A DNA stretch of 64,000 nucleotides from NCBI GenBank assembly GCA_026874595.1, contig CM049315.1, forward strand, positions 64,167,389-64,231,388, given 5' to 3'. The notes below the pieces were generated by a model. That model was not told where the DNA came from and searched no databases. It saw nothing but the letters and a program-made list of their open reading frames with translations. Of the stretch, positions 37,825-49,148 are shown piece by piece; positions within the stretch are counted from its first letter, which is position 1, and every line of letters begins with the position of its first letter. The position numbers and the translations under genes are program-made. Origin of the DNA: Sipunculus nudus. Its lineage: Eukaryota; Annelida; Sipuncula; Golfingiida; Sipunculidae.

Positions 37825-38170
37825 ATGATTGTAGCTGGCACCACCAGTCTTGTATAAAACAAAGCTATCAGAGATATATAAATATGCCCAATTTCAGACT
37901 GATATATATTAAACCCCTCCTGAAATAAGCAGGGACACACACTGTGCAAAAATTATTGTAAGTGGCACCAACAGTCTTGTATACGACAAAGCTATTCGAT
38001 ATGTATATATATATATATGCCCAATTTCAGGCTGATATATCAAATTCCTCTGTAGAAATAAGCACGCACATACACTGTGCAAAAGTCATTGTAGGAGGCG
38101 ACACCTGTCTTGTGAACGAGAAAGCCATTAAAGACACGTAGACAGGTCAAAATATCAGGCCAATACATCA
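37825..38170. repeat. ~130-bp tandem repeat, 3 copies
   Basis: GTAGCTGGCACCACCAGTCTTG (first 20 bases conserved best) near 37830 recurs in diverged form near 37956 and 38090. Each is followed by a CTATCAGA/CTATTCGA-like block, ATATGCCCAATTTCAG, a GCTGATATAT block and CACACTGTGCAAAA. Confidence 0.8.
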
Positions 38171-38224
38171 AAATTATCTTGAGTCTGATGCATGGGGCTG
38201 ACCAGGCTTAGGTGAGAAAGGCAG

Positions 38225-38790
38225 TTGCCCCGAGTGAACTGTGACAAATTTGCTGGCACAGGCTACTGCACAGAGTGAACTCATGACCTGTTGCATAATC
38301 TGACACAGTTGGCAGTATGCCAAAGTTATAAATAGACCAAGGCTGAACGTGCCAAATCTGATGCAGTATGCAGTATGCTAACACTATAAATAGAATGCAG
38401 CTACTGCACTGAGTGAACTCCTGACCCATACCTGGCTGCACTGAGTGAACTCTTGATCTGTTGCCTAATCTGATACAGTTGGCAGTCTGCCAAAGCTATA
38501 AATAGATCGAGACTAACCTCTAGCCTGTTGCCAAGTCTAAAAAAGTAGCCACACCATTGCATAAGCTCATGCAGGGGCTCTGCCCTGAGGGGCATGGCAC
38601 CCATGAAGTGATCACATGGTGCCCATGAGGTGTTCACATGTCGCCCATGAGGTGATCACATGTCACCCATGAGGTGATCACATGCCTGTTGCTTGGCTGC
38701 ATTGATTGAACTCTTGACCTATATCTGGCTGCACTGAATGAACTCTTGATCTGTTGCCAAATCTGAAACAGTTGGCAGTTTCTCAACCTA
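38225..38790. repeat. ~75-bp repeated segment around GAGTGAACTC
   Basis: A segment running from GAGTGAACTC through CTGTTGC, TAATCTGA, CAGTTGGCAG and CTATAAATAGA occurs at about 38272-38348 and 38440-38517, with a partial third copy at about 38733-38790. Additional single GAGTGAACT units lie at about 38233 and 38412. Confidence 0.75.
38600..38687. repeat. 22-bp minisatellite, 4 exact-length units
   Basis: Units start at 38600, 38622, 38644 and 38666, each reading CCCATGAGGTGATCACATG plus three variable bases. Each unit carries or nearly carries the palindrome GTGATCAC. Confidence 0.95.
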
Positions 38791-39224
38791 TTTAAAGATA
38801 CAGACACAATCTTGGAGTGTTGTTAAATCTGTTTACTCATACTGAAAGACTTTGGCTAAAATGCCTTTATTCAAGCTGACATATTCTTAAACTTTCTATC
38901 AAAATATCTAGAATAAGAAATGTGCATTTCATTTTATTGTTAAAGGGCCAATAATTCTGCCAAAAATCATTCAAGTAAACTTGAACAAAGGCCACCTAAG
39001 AATAATTTTTGTGCAATGTTACAGAAGTTAAAACTGAAACAATAATTTTGTAGAAGAACAGTTTTGCAGTCCTCAGTTTAAAATAGACATAATAATGGCC
39101 ATAAGACCAACAAAAGCTTTTCTGTTTTAAAAGGATAATTCTTTTGATAAATTGAACGATTCAACTTGACAGTTTCATCATAAACATTTTAAGCTGAAAG
39201 AGGCTAAAATTATGAGGTTTTTGC

Positions 39225-40115
39225 CCATAAAAAAAGGTCAATGTAGCTGGCACCACAAAATCTGCAACTTCAATTATGAGTCATGTGACCAACATTTGCA
39301 CATTACTTGGTAATGCTAGCTTCTGTCATTTCTGAGATTACTATGTCAGTATGCTTACTTGGCCAAATGACTGTTCAAATTCAATATAACCCCACTAAAA
39401 TTCATCAAATGCAAACCATTTGAACAAACTTGAGAGGGCTTGCCTCTGGGATCATTTCTGCAAAATATTGAACAATTTGGCTGGACCGTTTACAAGAAGA
39501 AGACTTTTAAAGGTTTATCAGCTTTTTCCCTATAAAATCTAAGTAAACACAGATAGCAAAAAAATTAGCTGAATACCACAACATTTGATATGTGACAGAT
39601 TATTGCATAAAATCTAGGGATGGTAGCTCCTGCCATACCTGAGAAATTATGGGATAATGTACAGATGACCAGTAAGCCCGTACAAAAAAGGTCAATGCAG
39701 GTGGCGCCACCAATACCTGAATTTCATATATGACTCATGTGACCAACACTGGCATATAATTTGGCGATGATAGCTCCGGCCGTTTCTGAGACTGTCATTT
39801 TAGTATGCTTTTTTGACAGATAACTAAGTTCAACTTCCTGTAACTCGGCCAAAAATCACCGAACTTGAACCATTCGATCAAACTTGAGAGAGATGGTATA
39901 AAAATAATTTCTGTGAAATATTGAACAATTTGGCTTTACCGTTTCGGAGGAGAAGATTTTTAAAGTTTTTTTACCTTTTTCTCTATAAAATCTAAAAAAT
40001 AGAGAGTTCTTCAGATGGCTTATTTTTTTGCATAAAATTTCATGATGCTAGCTCCAGTCGTTTTTGAAATAGTATGGGTAAATGTACAGACGGCGGACGC
40101 TGCACACCATCGCAT
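39225..40115. repeat. ~450-bp tandem duplication, 2 diverged copies
   Basis: CATGTGACCAACA... near 39287 recurs near 39737, and the blocks downstream match in order: a GTAGCTGGCACCAC/GTGGCGCCACC start, a TTTCTGAGA block, AATTCAAC/AGTTCAAC, GAACAATTTGGCT and CTATAAAATCTAA. The right end contains ACAGACGGCGGACGC and CATTAGCTCACAGG. Confidence 0.75.
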
Positions 40116-40129
40116 TAGCTCACAGGTTC

Positions 40130-41190
40130 GCTAAAAAAATTCGCGTAATAAAGAATAGGTCCAGTTGAACAAATGTGAAAAATACTGAACTGTCAACAAT
40201 TTAAAAAAAAACAGTGATCATGGTAATAATATACATCTTATGGTCACAAACAGCTCACATGCTTCACAGATGCTCACATCTAACGCTAGGAAATGAATGG
40301 TTTGGTCAAAAAATATTATTTGCAACAATTTCTTACTCATCAATACAAACCAATCATGTCAATCAGCCATGGTCTATACTACCTTTTCCGCTTAGACTTT
40401 ATCTCTATTTGATATTATTTTAGATTTTTACCTTCAAGGTCAACTTCGGCTGAGCACAGTGACCCATAGGTGTCTTGTTTTAGGATCCTTGTTTAGTCAT
40501 CCTTAGTTGGACCCTCACCTTTTCCCTATCGAAAATACTGAATCTGTCCGAGCACACGGTTATTTTGTTTCTCTAGATGCCCTTGTAGTGCGGCAGCTAA
40601 TGGAAAAATTGTTCAAATTGTGATAAAAGTACCAATTTTGGTACAGTTGTAGTATTGTACACTGGCTTTCGTTTAAGAAATAGTTCCACGAAATATTCAT
40701 GGTATTTCAGGGGTGGATCCTGCAGTTACTTTGGGGGTACCGATGAATAAATTAAATAATTGATAAATAATGTCTAATCTAAAAGTGTTTGATCAAAGCC
40801 TTTATTTTGCAGCACATGGAATACAGAAGTCTACTGATGCTCAAACTTAACTTTCAAGTGAAGTTAATTCAGATTAACAAGCGACTAGATTAATGGAGCA
40901 GGATGTTATAATTTTTCAAGTATTATGCAGAACTAACGCGATTTAGCACGCCTTTTGAATTTTGTTAACATGTAAATATCGCAAACATGTTTCATGTAAA
41001 TTATAATAAACGTAGGCTTACGATTAATTGAACAATTAACTAAATAAAGGGTATGGTGACAGCATGGATAATTTCATGGATATAATTAAATCTATTTATG
41101 TCTGTCAATCGGCCTACTAAAGAGCAAGTTAATTATTCAGTAAAAATGTTTCGTAACTCTGCCTGCCTACTTTTCCTGATCATGTGGCTC
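40130..41190. other. No gene seen
   Basis: AT-rich DNA without a credible open frame. A stretch at about 40590-40650 (ATTGTGATAAAAGTACCAAT) is matched in reverse complement at about 45958-46020, so it belongs to a dispersed repeat. Confidence 0.5.
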
Positions 41191-41194
41191 TAGA

Positions 41195-41860
41195 GCTATT
41201 GAATAACAGACCTGTCAGAATTCAAATATGGCCACGACAGCCCAATCGCTGATTTTCTTTCGCACGATAACTCAACAACAACAACATACTTCAGCTTCCC
41301 AAATTCACAAGGATGATTGGTACATACGAGGGCTTCAGACCTATTGAATTACAGACTCGTCGGAATTCCAAATTGGCCACCAGATCATGATGGGAGAATT
41401 TCTTTCGCACCGGATATCTCAACAAGAACATGCTTGATCTTTATCATTTTCTCAGAGATCATTGGTGCCTATGCGGACTCAATCCCTTTCCAATAACAGA
41501 CCTGTAAGATTTCCAATATGGCTCTAATGGCAAAATTTGGGATATTCTTTTACGCACGATATTTCGACAAGAACAAGCTTGATCTATCTTATTTACACAG
41601 AGATGATTGGTACCTATAAGGGCTCCATCTCTATCGCATTGCAGACCTGTCGGAATTCCAATATGGCCACCAGAGCACTATCGTTGATTTTCTTTCGCAA
41701 CAATATGTTTGATCTTTATCAAATTCACAGGGATCATTGGTGCCTCTGAGGGCTTCTGACCTATTGAAATACAGACTTGCTCAAAATCAAATATGGCCAA
41801 CAGACTACAATCCGTGATTTTCTATTGAACACATTATTTCAGACATATCTTCTTTATAAT
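41195..41860. repeat. ~145-bp tandem repeat, 5 copies
   Basis: CAGACCTGTCGGAATTCC and variants start at 41207, 41352, 41497, 41642 and 41772: spacings 145, 145, 145 and 130. Each copy continues with an AATATGGCCACCAGAG block, GATTTTCTTTCGCAC, a GATATCTCAACAAGAAC block and CAGAGATGATTGGTACCTA. Copies are moderately diverged; the last is incomplete. Confidence 0.9.
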
Positions 41861-41984
41861 TATTTGAACCAATAGGATTTTTTCCCTCATGTATATGGAT
41901 AAAAACCTGTTTCTGTTTGTCATAATTTTCAACTTTAACTTAATTTTTCCCCCTTATGTAAACTAGTCCAACTCTAGCAGAAAT

Positions 41985-43258
41985 GCTGATGCAGGAATAG
42001 CAACATGGAATGCACATGGACTTAAGAACCAAATTAAATCAGTAGAAGTAAAAGAGTTGATAAATAATCACAGTATTGTATGTATCACTGACGAGACATG
42101 GGCAACCACTGATGATGAATTTCTTATGCATTCCACGTATACTATGGTTATGGAATAGTCAGGAAGAGTACAGGGAGAGGAGGGGTCTTAGTTTACGTGC
42201 AACAGAAATTAAAGGGTATGATGGTACCTTAATTAATGAAGATAAAGATTTGGCCATAGTTTGCTGCTATATTGCACCTGCAGGTTCTTCATTCTATGTG
42301 GATGACGAGAAAATAAATGGCATCAACAGACTGGAAAATGTATTGATAGATACTTTAGCAGAATTTTATGAATTTAATCTTATTCTCCTTGGTGATTTTA
42401 ATGATAGAACTGTAAATATAACAGATATACCAGATCTACCAGGGGACTTAATTACGTGTTTAACTCCTTTTGGTAGCAGTGTAGTTGATTATGTATTGTC
42501 AGTAGTTGTCTACTTCATAAGGTAGATGGATCCTGTGTATTATCAGATGATCCGTCCGATCACTTTCCTTTAAGCTGTTCACTTAATATTATCAGACCAA
42601 GGAAAGAGCTTTGAATAAGCATAGATGTACAATTATGTGAAGAAAAGAAGGCAGTCATCTTAGCCTCAGAGGTGCAAAAGATGATAGGTGCAAAAGACAC
42701 TGATTTCATGTGGAAAAACATGAGATCTTTAAATAAAAAGAAAATTGTTACAACAGAACCGGTACGTTGGTACAAACATTTTAAGACAATTTTGAATCCA
42801 TCAACGCATGAAATTAATCAAGAGTTTAAGAATCATACATTGGAATATTTTTAAAAAATGATACAGTGCTTGATGGACTCATAACACCATGTGAAGTACA
42901 GAAAGCCATAAATGGAATGAAAAGAGGAAAGGCCATAGGGCTTGACGGGATAACGGTAGATATATTGAAAGATTCATATAGTCACATATCGTCTCATATA
43001 TTACCAGAACATAATAGTGTATTAGGAAATGGAAAGGTTATTCAACAGCAGACCATACATTTTCTTTAATGGGGTGTGTGCAGAAATATTTAACAAAAAA
43101 AAGGTTTGATTACTCTTTTATTGATTTTTCAACTGCTTTTGATAGTGAACAATATGATTTATTGTGGTATGTTTAATTAAAAACTGGGATAAAAGGGAAA
43201 CTCTTACAGACACTTCTGTCAATATATAGTCAAATCAAATCATCCAATCCAGGAGGAC
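41985..43258 (+). pseudogene. Decayed LINE, 5' piece: endonuclease and start of reverse transcriptase
   Basis: Frames in series, broken by stops and shifts, give an apurinic-type endonuclease and then RT. ATWNAHGLKNQ and VCITDETW (about 41997-42100) are the N-terminal endonuclease motifs. LLGDFNDRT (42386-42412) and DDPSDHFPL (42547-42570) carry the GDFN and SDH active-site motifs. GKAIGLDGI (about 42928-42955) is the early RT motif, and FIDFSTAFD (about 43116-43143) is RT motif A. The RT catalytic FADD/YADD motif does not follow; sequence becomes unrelated near 43259. The style of the C-terminal piece at 44650 suggests both belong to one element separated by deletion plus foreign sequence. 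Not functional. Confidence 0.82.
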
Positions 43259-44022
43259 AAATGAAAACCCTAAAAAAAGGGTCACCAGGTCTGGAAAAGG
43301 GGGTCAAGGCCGTAAGATTTTGTCCGAAGCCCATAAAAAAAGTTGCTTCTGAAAAAAACTGGGGTTCGGACCCCCTGGACCGCCCCCCCCCCCTTGGATC
43401 CGCTTCTGATTATGAGCCCAACACATGGATTTACTTCAAGCCACTGATTGATAAATGACTTTGGTTTTCTACTAGACCTAAACACAGTTTAACAAATTTG
43501 TAATATTATATATATATATATGTGTGTGTGTGTGTGAGAGCATGATTATACATTTTGTTAATACATCCTTTTATTCCTGCACAGCAGCTACCCTACACCT
43601 GACACCTAGTACACAGACGTACCTCGGGCCATTTAAGCCATGTGGATGCATTGTTTGCAAATGAACATATGATAAGTGACACTATAACAATGAATCCCCA
43701 TTTATATTTTATAAATACATGTATAATGAACATTTTCTGATAACATTTCACATGGCATTGTTTCTTGCTTTTTTATTTTGCAATATTGAAGGCACACATT
43801 TTGGGAGATGAATGGAAGGAGGACTCCTTAATCTCAGGAACTAACTCTCCAATATGAATATTATATAAAGTACACCTCTAATGTAGCATCTAAAATAAAT
43901 ATTATCAGGATGACATATTTAGTCATATAAGCTGTGATTCAATGTACACAAAATCCTGCACACAACTCTGTCATATGAAATGTGTTTTTCTTGAAATTTT
44001 ACATTTTATTTTGTATTTTCAG

Positions 44023-44223
44023 ACACTCTGACTCTGGAGAAAACATCTTCGTTACAGATTTGTAACCCCGAGTAGAAGGAGGGACCAGGGCAAGTCTATT
44101 GTTCAAGTACAGAAGCAGAAAATTAAGAGAGAGCTATATGCTCGTCACGCGGGTAGCCGTCACCTTATCCTTGGAGTGGTAAACTACTTGCCAGAGAGGA
44201 AGCCGAGGTGGATGACGATATAA
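44023..44223 (+). other. Possible terminal exon (weak)
   Basis: TTTTGTATTTTCAG ending at 44022 is a good match to a 3' splice site. From 44032 a frame stays open for 63 codons to TAA at 44221, with a very basic composition and the ending ERKPRWMTI. An AATAAA signal (44222-44227) overlaps the stop. Against it: in the same frame a TGA lies at 44029-44031, just after the putative acceptor, there is no start codon, and I do not recognise the peptide. It could be chance or a fragment of a mobile element. Confidence 0.2.
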
Positions 44224-44384
44224 TAAAGCTACACATTTACTCTTTATGTGAACACTGAAACACACTCAGACAGAACCCTGTCCACATTGTAAGGAATAAT
44301 CAGTGGTAAAACTGTTGCAGACAAATACACGAATCACAAGTTACACGACCACTTGGTTTTAATAAATATACGTTCTACTTGAAA

Positions 44385-44408
44385 ATGTCTGTTATTATTA
44401 TTATTATC

Positions 44409-44457
<49 letters not shown>
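44385..44457. repeat. Compound microsatellite (TTA)n-(TA)n-(GA)n
   Basis: TTATTATTATTATCA followed by about 11 TA units and about 14 GA units, immediately left of the GACAACC palindrome cluster. Confidence 0.95.
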
Positions 44458-44461
<4 letters not shown>

Positions 44462-44471
44462 GAATACGGAT

Positions 44472-44634
44472 GAAACCTGACAGGTTCATGACAACCCATA
44501 GGTTGTCACAGCAAACATTTGACAACTCTTTTTACAACCCTATAGGGTTGTCAAATTAAAATTTTGACAACCTGGGTTGTTGTTTTAGGTACACCCATTT
44601 GACAACCCTAAAGTTGTCGATTTGACAACCCTAT
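44472..44634. repeat. Cluster of GACAACC/GGTTGTC palindromes
   Basis: At least six short inverted repeats of one motif lie in 160 bp: AACCTGACAGGTT (44475-44487), GACAACCCATAGGTTGTC (44490-44507), ACAACCCTATAGGGTTGT (44534-44551, a perfect 18-bp palindrome), GACAACCTGGGTTGT (44566-44580), GACAACCCTAAAGTTGTC (44601-44618) and GACAACCCTA (44624-44633). Neighbouring DNA lacks the motif. The layout resembles the palindrome series of the element at 52415, but I find no terminal inverted repeat here. Confidence 0.85.
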
Positions 44635-44649
44635 GTTTTCAGTGTGGGG

Positions 44650-45250
44650 GTATGAAAGATATGAAATAATTGAAAAGAAGCAATATAAATTTTGCAAGTA
44701 CATTCTAAAAATTAGCTCTTCAGCTTCGAACGCAGCATCATTTGGAGAGTTTGGAAGGCATCCAATCTATGTCGGTCAGTTATTAAGAGGTGTAAATACT
44801 GGACAAAACTAGTACATTATGGTAATAATAGATATCTAGATATGAATGGAAAACAAACATGGGTTACTCATATAAAAAGCAAAATATACAGCGCAAGTTT
44901 TGGGTATGTGTGGATGAATCAAGAAGAAGGAGACATTAGAATATTTTTGGCTAAAATAAAGGAAAGAATTATTGATATGGTAGAACAAAACTGGTCTTGT
45001 GGTGTAGAAGTAAGTACTAAATTAAATGTATATGGTACTTTTAAATCCATGCTATCAATTAATGGAGAAATATTTACTGTGTGTGACTAATACCAAGTAT
45101 AAACAAGCGCTAGCCAGATTGATGTGTTCATGTAATGATTTGATAATTGAAAAGGGAAGGTATACGAAAATGGATAGAGTTTGTTGGTTTTCAAGATTTG
45201 CTTGTAGAAATAAAACTTTAAAATGCTGTTTAGTTGTACATTTAAAATAA
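44650..45250 (+). pseudogene. Decayed LINE, 3' piece: C-terminal region of ORF2
   Basis: Translated pieces in shifting frames match the style of the C-terminal region of non-LTR ORF2 proteins: KFCKYIL...SNAASFGEFGRHP (about 44680-44765), a Trp-containing segment around FGYVWMNQEEGD (44842-44940 frame), and YKQALARLMCS...LIIEKGRY (about 45095-45165). It has at least two frame changes and a stop. It has the orientation expected if it belongs with the 41985-43258 piece, with the RT core missing between them. Confidence 0.65.
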
Positions 45251-46370
45251 CATTTTAAAAGAATGTACCCTGATAATTAAATATGATCCGCCCCTGATAA
45301 TTAAATATGACCCCCCCCCCCCCCATGGAAATTCAGGGGTTTATTTCAGTGCTCATATGGAAATGTCCATAAGCTCATTAATAAAAACGACAGATATTTT
45401 GCACTAGGGCAATAAAACTGTACATGATTTTTAAGCATGAAGCAACATACACATTGTATGATGAAATATGTAATGTTTATACAGTGAACCCATACTACGT
45501 AAGTAGTAACCCCCCCCCCCCCCCCCTTCTCATTGCCCTCCCCCACCGTCTCCTATATTCATCAAAGGAGACATCGACGACATGTAAATTGAGAATAGTG
45601 ATTAAACCTTACTTTAAAACAGAAGATTTATGTCATATTTAACAATAAATTAACTTCAGTTAACTAGATGTCGTTGAATGGCGAATAGACATCTTTTAAT
45701 TACAAATGTTTACATTAATGAGATCACAAAGGTTATTTTACATTTCTCATGATGATATTAATTAAATAAAACCAAATATTCCAAAATTTTACCCTATCTA
45801 TAAGGAATGTATATGATGTAATGTAACTATGATGATCTTCCGTGTATTTTTCATATAAATTTGAGTACCCAAAATTTAACATAGGATCCGCCTTGTTACA
45901 CTGAGAAGATTTGGTGGAACTAATAAAAAAATGTTAATATATTATCCAAACTTCATCTCCACCAAATTTGGTACTTTTATCACAATCTGAACAATTCTTC
46001 TGTATTTTGCCGTTAACCGCTGCACTATTGGTTTTTCTTAAAATTTACCGTACAAATTATGAGTTTTCCCCGTTTATCAGCAATTGTACCAATGTTGCCT
46101 ATACAAAAGCCAGGCTTTCACTTGTGATGTAGAAGTATAGCATGAACCTTGACAATGGGACCAATTCGGGACACAAATATTTAACACTGCTCATATATAA
46201 GGGATGTATATAGGCAACTAATGTAAACCGGATACCAGCTTTTGAAATATAATCTTGAATCTAGAGTCAGCAGCATATTTATAGAAGTATAATTGTAAAA
46301 GGGGTAACTATATGGCCCTGATAAATGTCAATTTTATAAGCCTATGACTTTAACTCAGAATGAGCAGCAT

Positions 46371-46446
<76 letters not shown>

Positions 46447-46840
46447 GATGTTTAAATTTAGTTATCCTGCTCACAAGATGCCATGGAGGCGGCGGTATCA
46501 GAAACATTCACAGAAGTCTGAAACTAAACCAGCCTCCTTACCTAAAACTACCATTATATTATAAAACTGTGTTCTTTTCATTTAACATGTTATTTACCTT
46601 TCTATAGGTTCATATGAATTCCATGGTGCACTCTTTAAAGAAGCGCTATACATTAAGTGTTATGATTAATTATAACTACATTTCGTCATTTGTATAGTAG
46701 CAGGACACGGACTTCTTTCCTCTTCTAGTTCTATAAAGTGAAGTCTGCACCGCGTACGCATCTTACTTCGTGTATTTAAATACACGAGAGAAGGTGAGAA
46801 AGAAAGTGGGCTTAGGGAGAGGCACAGGGAGTAGGTTCCC
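45251..46840. other. No gene seen; C tracts and (TA)n
   Basis: Holds long C runs at 45311-45325 (preceded by ATCCGCCCCTGATAATTAAA) and 45510-45526, a dispersed-repeat block at 45950-46110 that matches 40590-40650 in reverse complement, and an interrupted (TA)n tract at about 46369-46446. No open frame carries recognisable motifs. Confidence 0.5.
46369..46446. repeat. Interrupted (TA)n microsatellite
   Basis: TA repeats broken twice by TTTA; flanked by TACATACA. Confidence 0.95.
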
Positions 46841-46841
46841 G

Positions 46842-47105
46842 TGAAGCCTCGGTCACAACCAGATAGGTCACCGTACGGCGGCTGTTTTAGGCTATTCCGT
46901 GCGTTTGATGTACGGCAACCGTGCGTTTTTGGAAGGCCGCAGGGACTCCGCAACGACCGTAACTGACATTACGGTGAGTAAAATCACCATTTTGGCTATA
47001 TTCGCACGGTGCCCGCAAGGTACCCGTACGATTTTCACGGGCGCCGGTTCAGTTTTGCTCGCCGTACGGGCGCCGTGGTGCTGAGCTGGCTGCGCTCAAT
47101 TCCCC
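46842..47105. repeat. GC-rich CGTACGG-family repeat copy
   Basis: A local rise in GC with many TACGG/CCGTACG words. Bases 46907-46965 (CGGCAACCGTGCGTTTTTGG then GCAGGGACTCCGCAACGAC) match the reverse complement of 49515-49575, the loop of the foldback at 49149-50090. GAAGCCTCGGTCACAA (46842) resembles AAGCCTCGGCCACAAA at 49149. So this is another, rearranged copy of that family. Confidence 0.7.
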
Positions 47106-48700
47106 ATGCGTTTTCAACTCACCGTTAGCCAGTAGAAAAGCCGTGAACAGCCCGTAGACAGCCAGTACGATGCCTTGCGTGCACTGGCTGGTATCCGTGC
47201 GGCACCGGGTAAACCTCCGGGTAAAGGCGGTTTCACACCGGATGCTTACGAACGAATTTTACGTTCGAACCAAAATTTGCTGCACGAACAAAAAAATAAA
47301 ACACTTTATTTTATGTTGGAGCATACACACCTAATCCGAACGATGCTATCCGAACGGAAAAAATAGAACATGTTCTATTGTGTTCGTTCGCATCGGACAA
47401 GAATGGCTTCTTTTCACCTTCAGCACTAAAGAGCTGGAATATTTATAACCAGACTGGTTCATTTGTAAGTTACCTATTTGAAATATATGTAATACTGTAC
47501 AACATAGAAGTGTTGTTTCCTTGTCCACTGGTTTAAAATTATGTGATAAAAATATAAAAACAGGGATTATTTTTTATTTCAATCAAATTTATTTGATTTA
47601 AACAGATATTTATAACATTTTTTAGCTCCAATGATTTTCCATTTAAATCAGACTTCCTTTTATATAATATGAAAATTTCCTGGGGGGAAATTATATTTTA
47701 ATCAAAAAGGATTTCAATCGCCGCTGGGCCACTTATTTTGATTTACAATCTGGGACAAACAGACTATTAGACCAAGTTTAGATGTAATATTTCAGGGTAA
47801 ATTCTAATTCTTAATATATTATACGCAATATATTAAATTTATTCTCCGAAAGGGGGGAGGGATGATTACACTAGCCCCCCCCCCCCCCCATATTGACGCC
47901 CCTGATTATGAGTCAGCTGTGTAAGCTTTTCATTTGTCATTTGTATTATAATCATAGTATTATTTTTAGTTCAACGTTTTGCATTTAAACAGAAGTTCCA
48001 TACCTTAGCGCAGACAAAAAAAATCATATTGGCAGATTTGAAAATGAAATATAAATAACACTTAACTAGTGATTCAAACTTTAAATTGAAATGCAGCAGT
48101 TACAATGGAATCCGTTCTCTTGAAACAAGAGGTTGCGCAATTATTTTTAAAGGCATGTTGAAATGGGAATCTTGGTCGAGTGAGTGGTAAATATTATTTT
48201 CAATTATACAGTCAGTACACTCAGAGATAAAAACTTTATTATTTACAATTAAATTAATTACAAATAAATGTAAAAATCAATTTACACGTTCAGAAAAAAT
48301 TGACATTTGTGTAAAGGTCTATATATATGGCCATAAAGCCTATATTTTAGTGCATCCGATATATTGATCATATATCTGTCCATTACGATTTTCGGAGACG
48401 AAAATTCCTCGGTCGGACCACCAAAAATATCGTCCGGATTTGGTATGAATGAAATTTCGGATGTGACCTATTCGTTCGTGTCATATTCGTTCGGACGAAT
48501 CCGGTGTGAAACCGCTTTAATTTTTCCGAAAATATTCGTACGGGTGCCTTGCGGTGTCCGCCACAACGGCTCGGTGTGATATGTGAAAAGTCGAATGGCT
48601 GCTGTGCGGAGTCGGCACGGCTCCCTTGCGATGTAAATTTTGCCGATGCGGTGCCCTCACGGTGTCCTGAATCTGAGCTGTCGGGCATATAAATACAGCC
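47106..48700. repeat. Second inverted pair of the GC-rich family with AT-rich spacer
   Basis: GCGGTTTCACACCGGAT at 47227-47243 is found in perfect reverse complement at 48499-48515; both are followed outward or inward by GAACGAA-rich sequence, and both sit in GC-rich blocks (47106-47400 and 48380-48700). The ~970-bp AT-rich interior (47400-48370) shows no gene; it has G and C runs near 47852 and 47875-47889. Confidence 0.55.
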
Positions 48701-49148
48701 ACATAGGCATATATATTATAAACACTGAATCCCTGTGCGCTGGAGCCAACTTCTCTGAAAGTGTTTTATTGAACCTTGAAAATTGATTGGAATTAGTATA
48801 GTGCTCAGGTTTGGTACTACAATCAATATAATATCAATAAATGATTTCCAATAATTATATTTTGTAATAAATGTTAATTATGAAAAATCGAATCGAGTTA
48901 CATATTTGTAACTTGTAAATTGTAATATACCGAAAAATTATATTGCTCTCTATATTATTTGACCGGATTTTATTCTTTGGTTTAATGTTCAACAGCTATT
49001 TCTAAACAGAAAATAAGCTTACGGTGGCCGCACGGTGCCAGCTATCGCCGGCCGGGCGCCTGCCGGTCACCGGCCGGGCAGAGTACGGTGTACTTGCTTC
49101 ATGCATAGAACCCGCATGGTCACCTTACGGTTCCCGGACGGCCCACTT

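Larger units (their letters stand above)
43259..44471. other. Unrelated sequence between two LINE pieces
   Basis: Contains a C-rich stretch (43382-43393) within GGGGTTCGGACCCCCTGGAC, a (TA)n-(GT)n tract at about 43504-43540, a possible short exon (listed separately) and a TTA/TA/GA microsatellite at 44385-44457. No RT motif is visible here, so the middle of the LINE has been lost or replaced. Confidence 0.55.
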
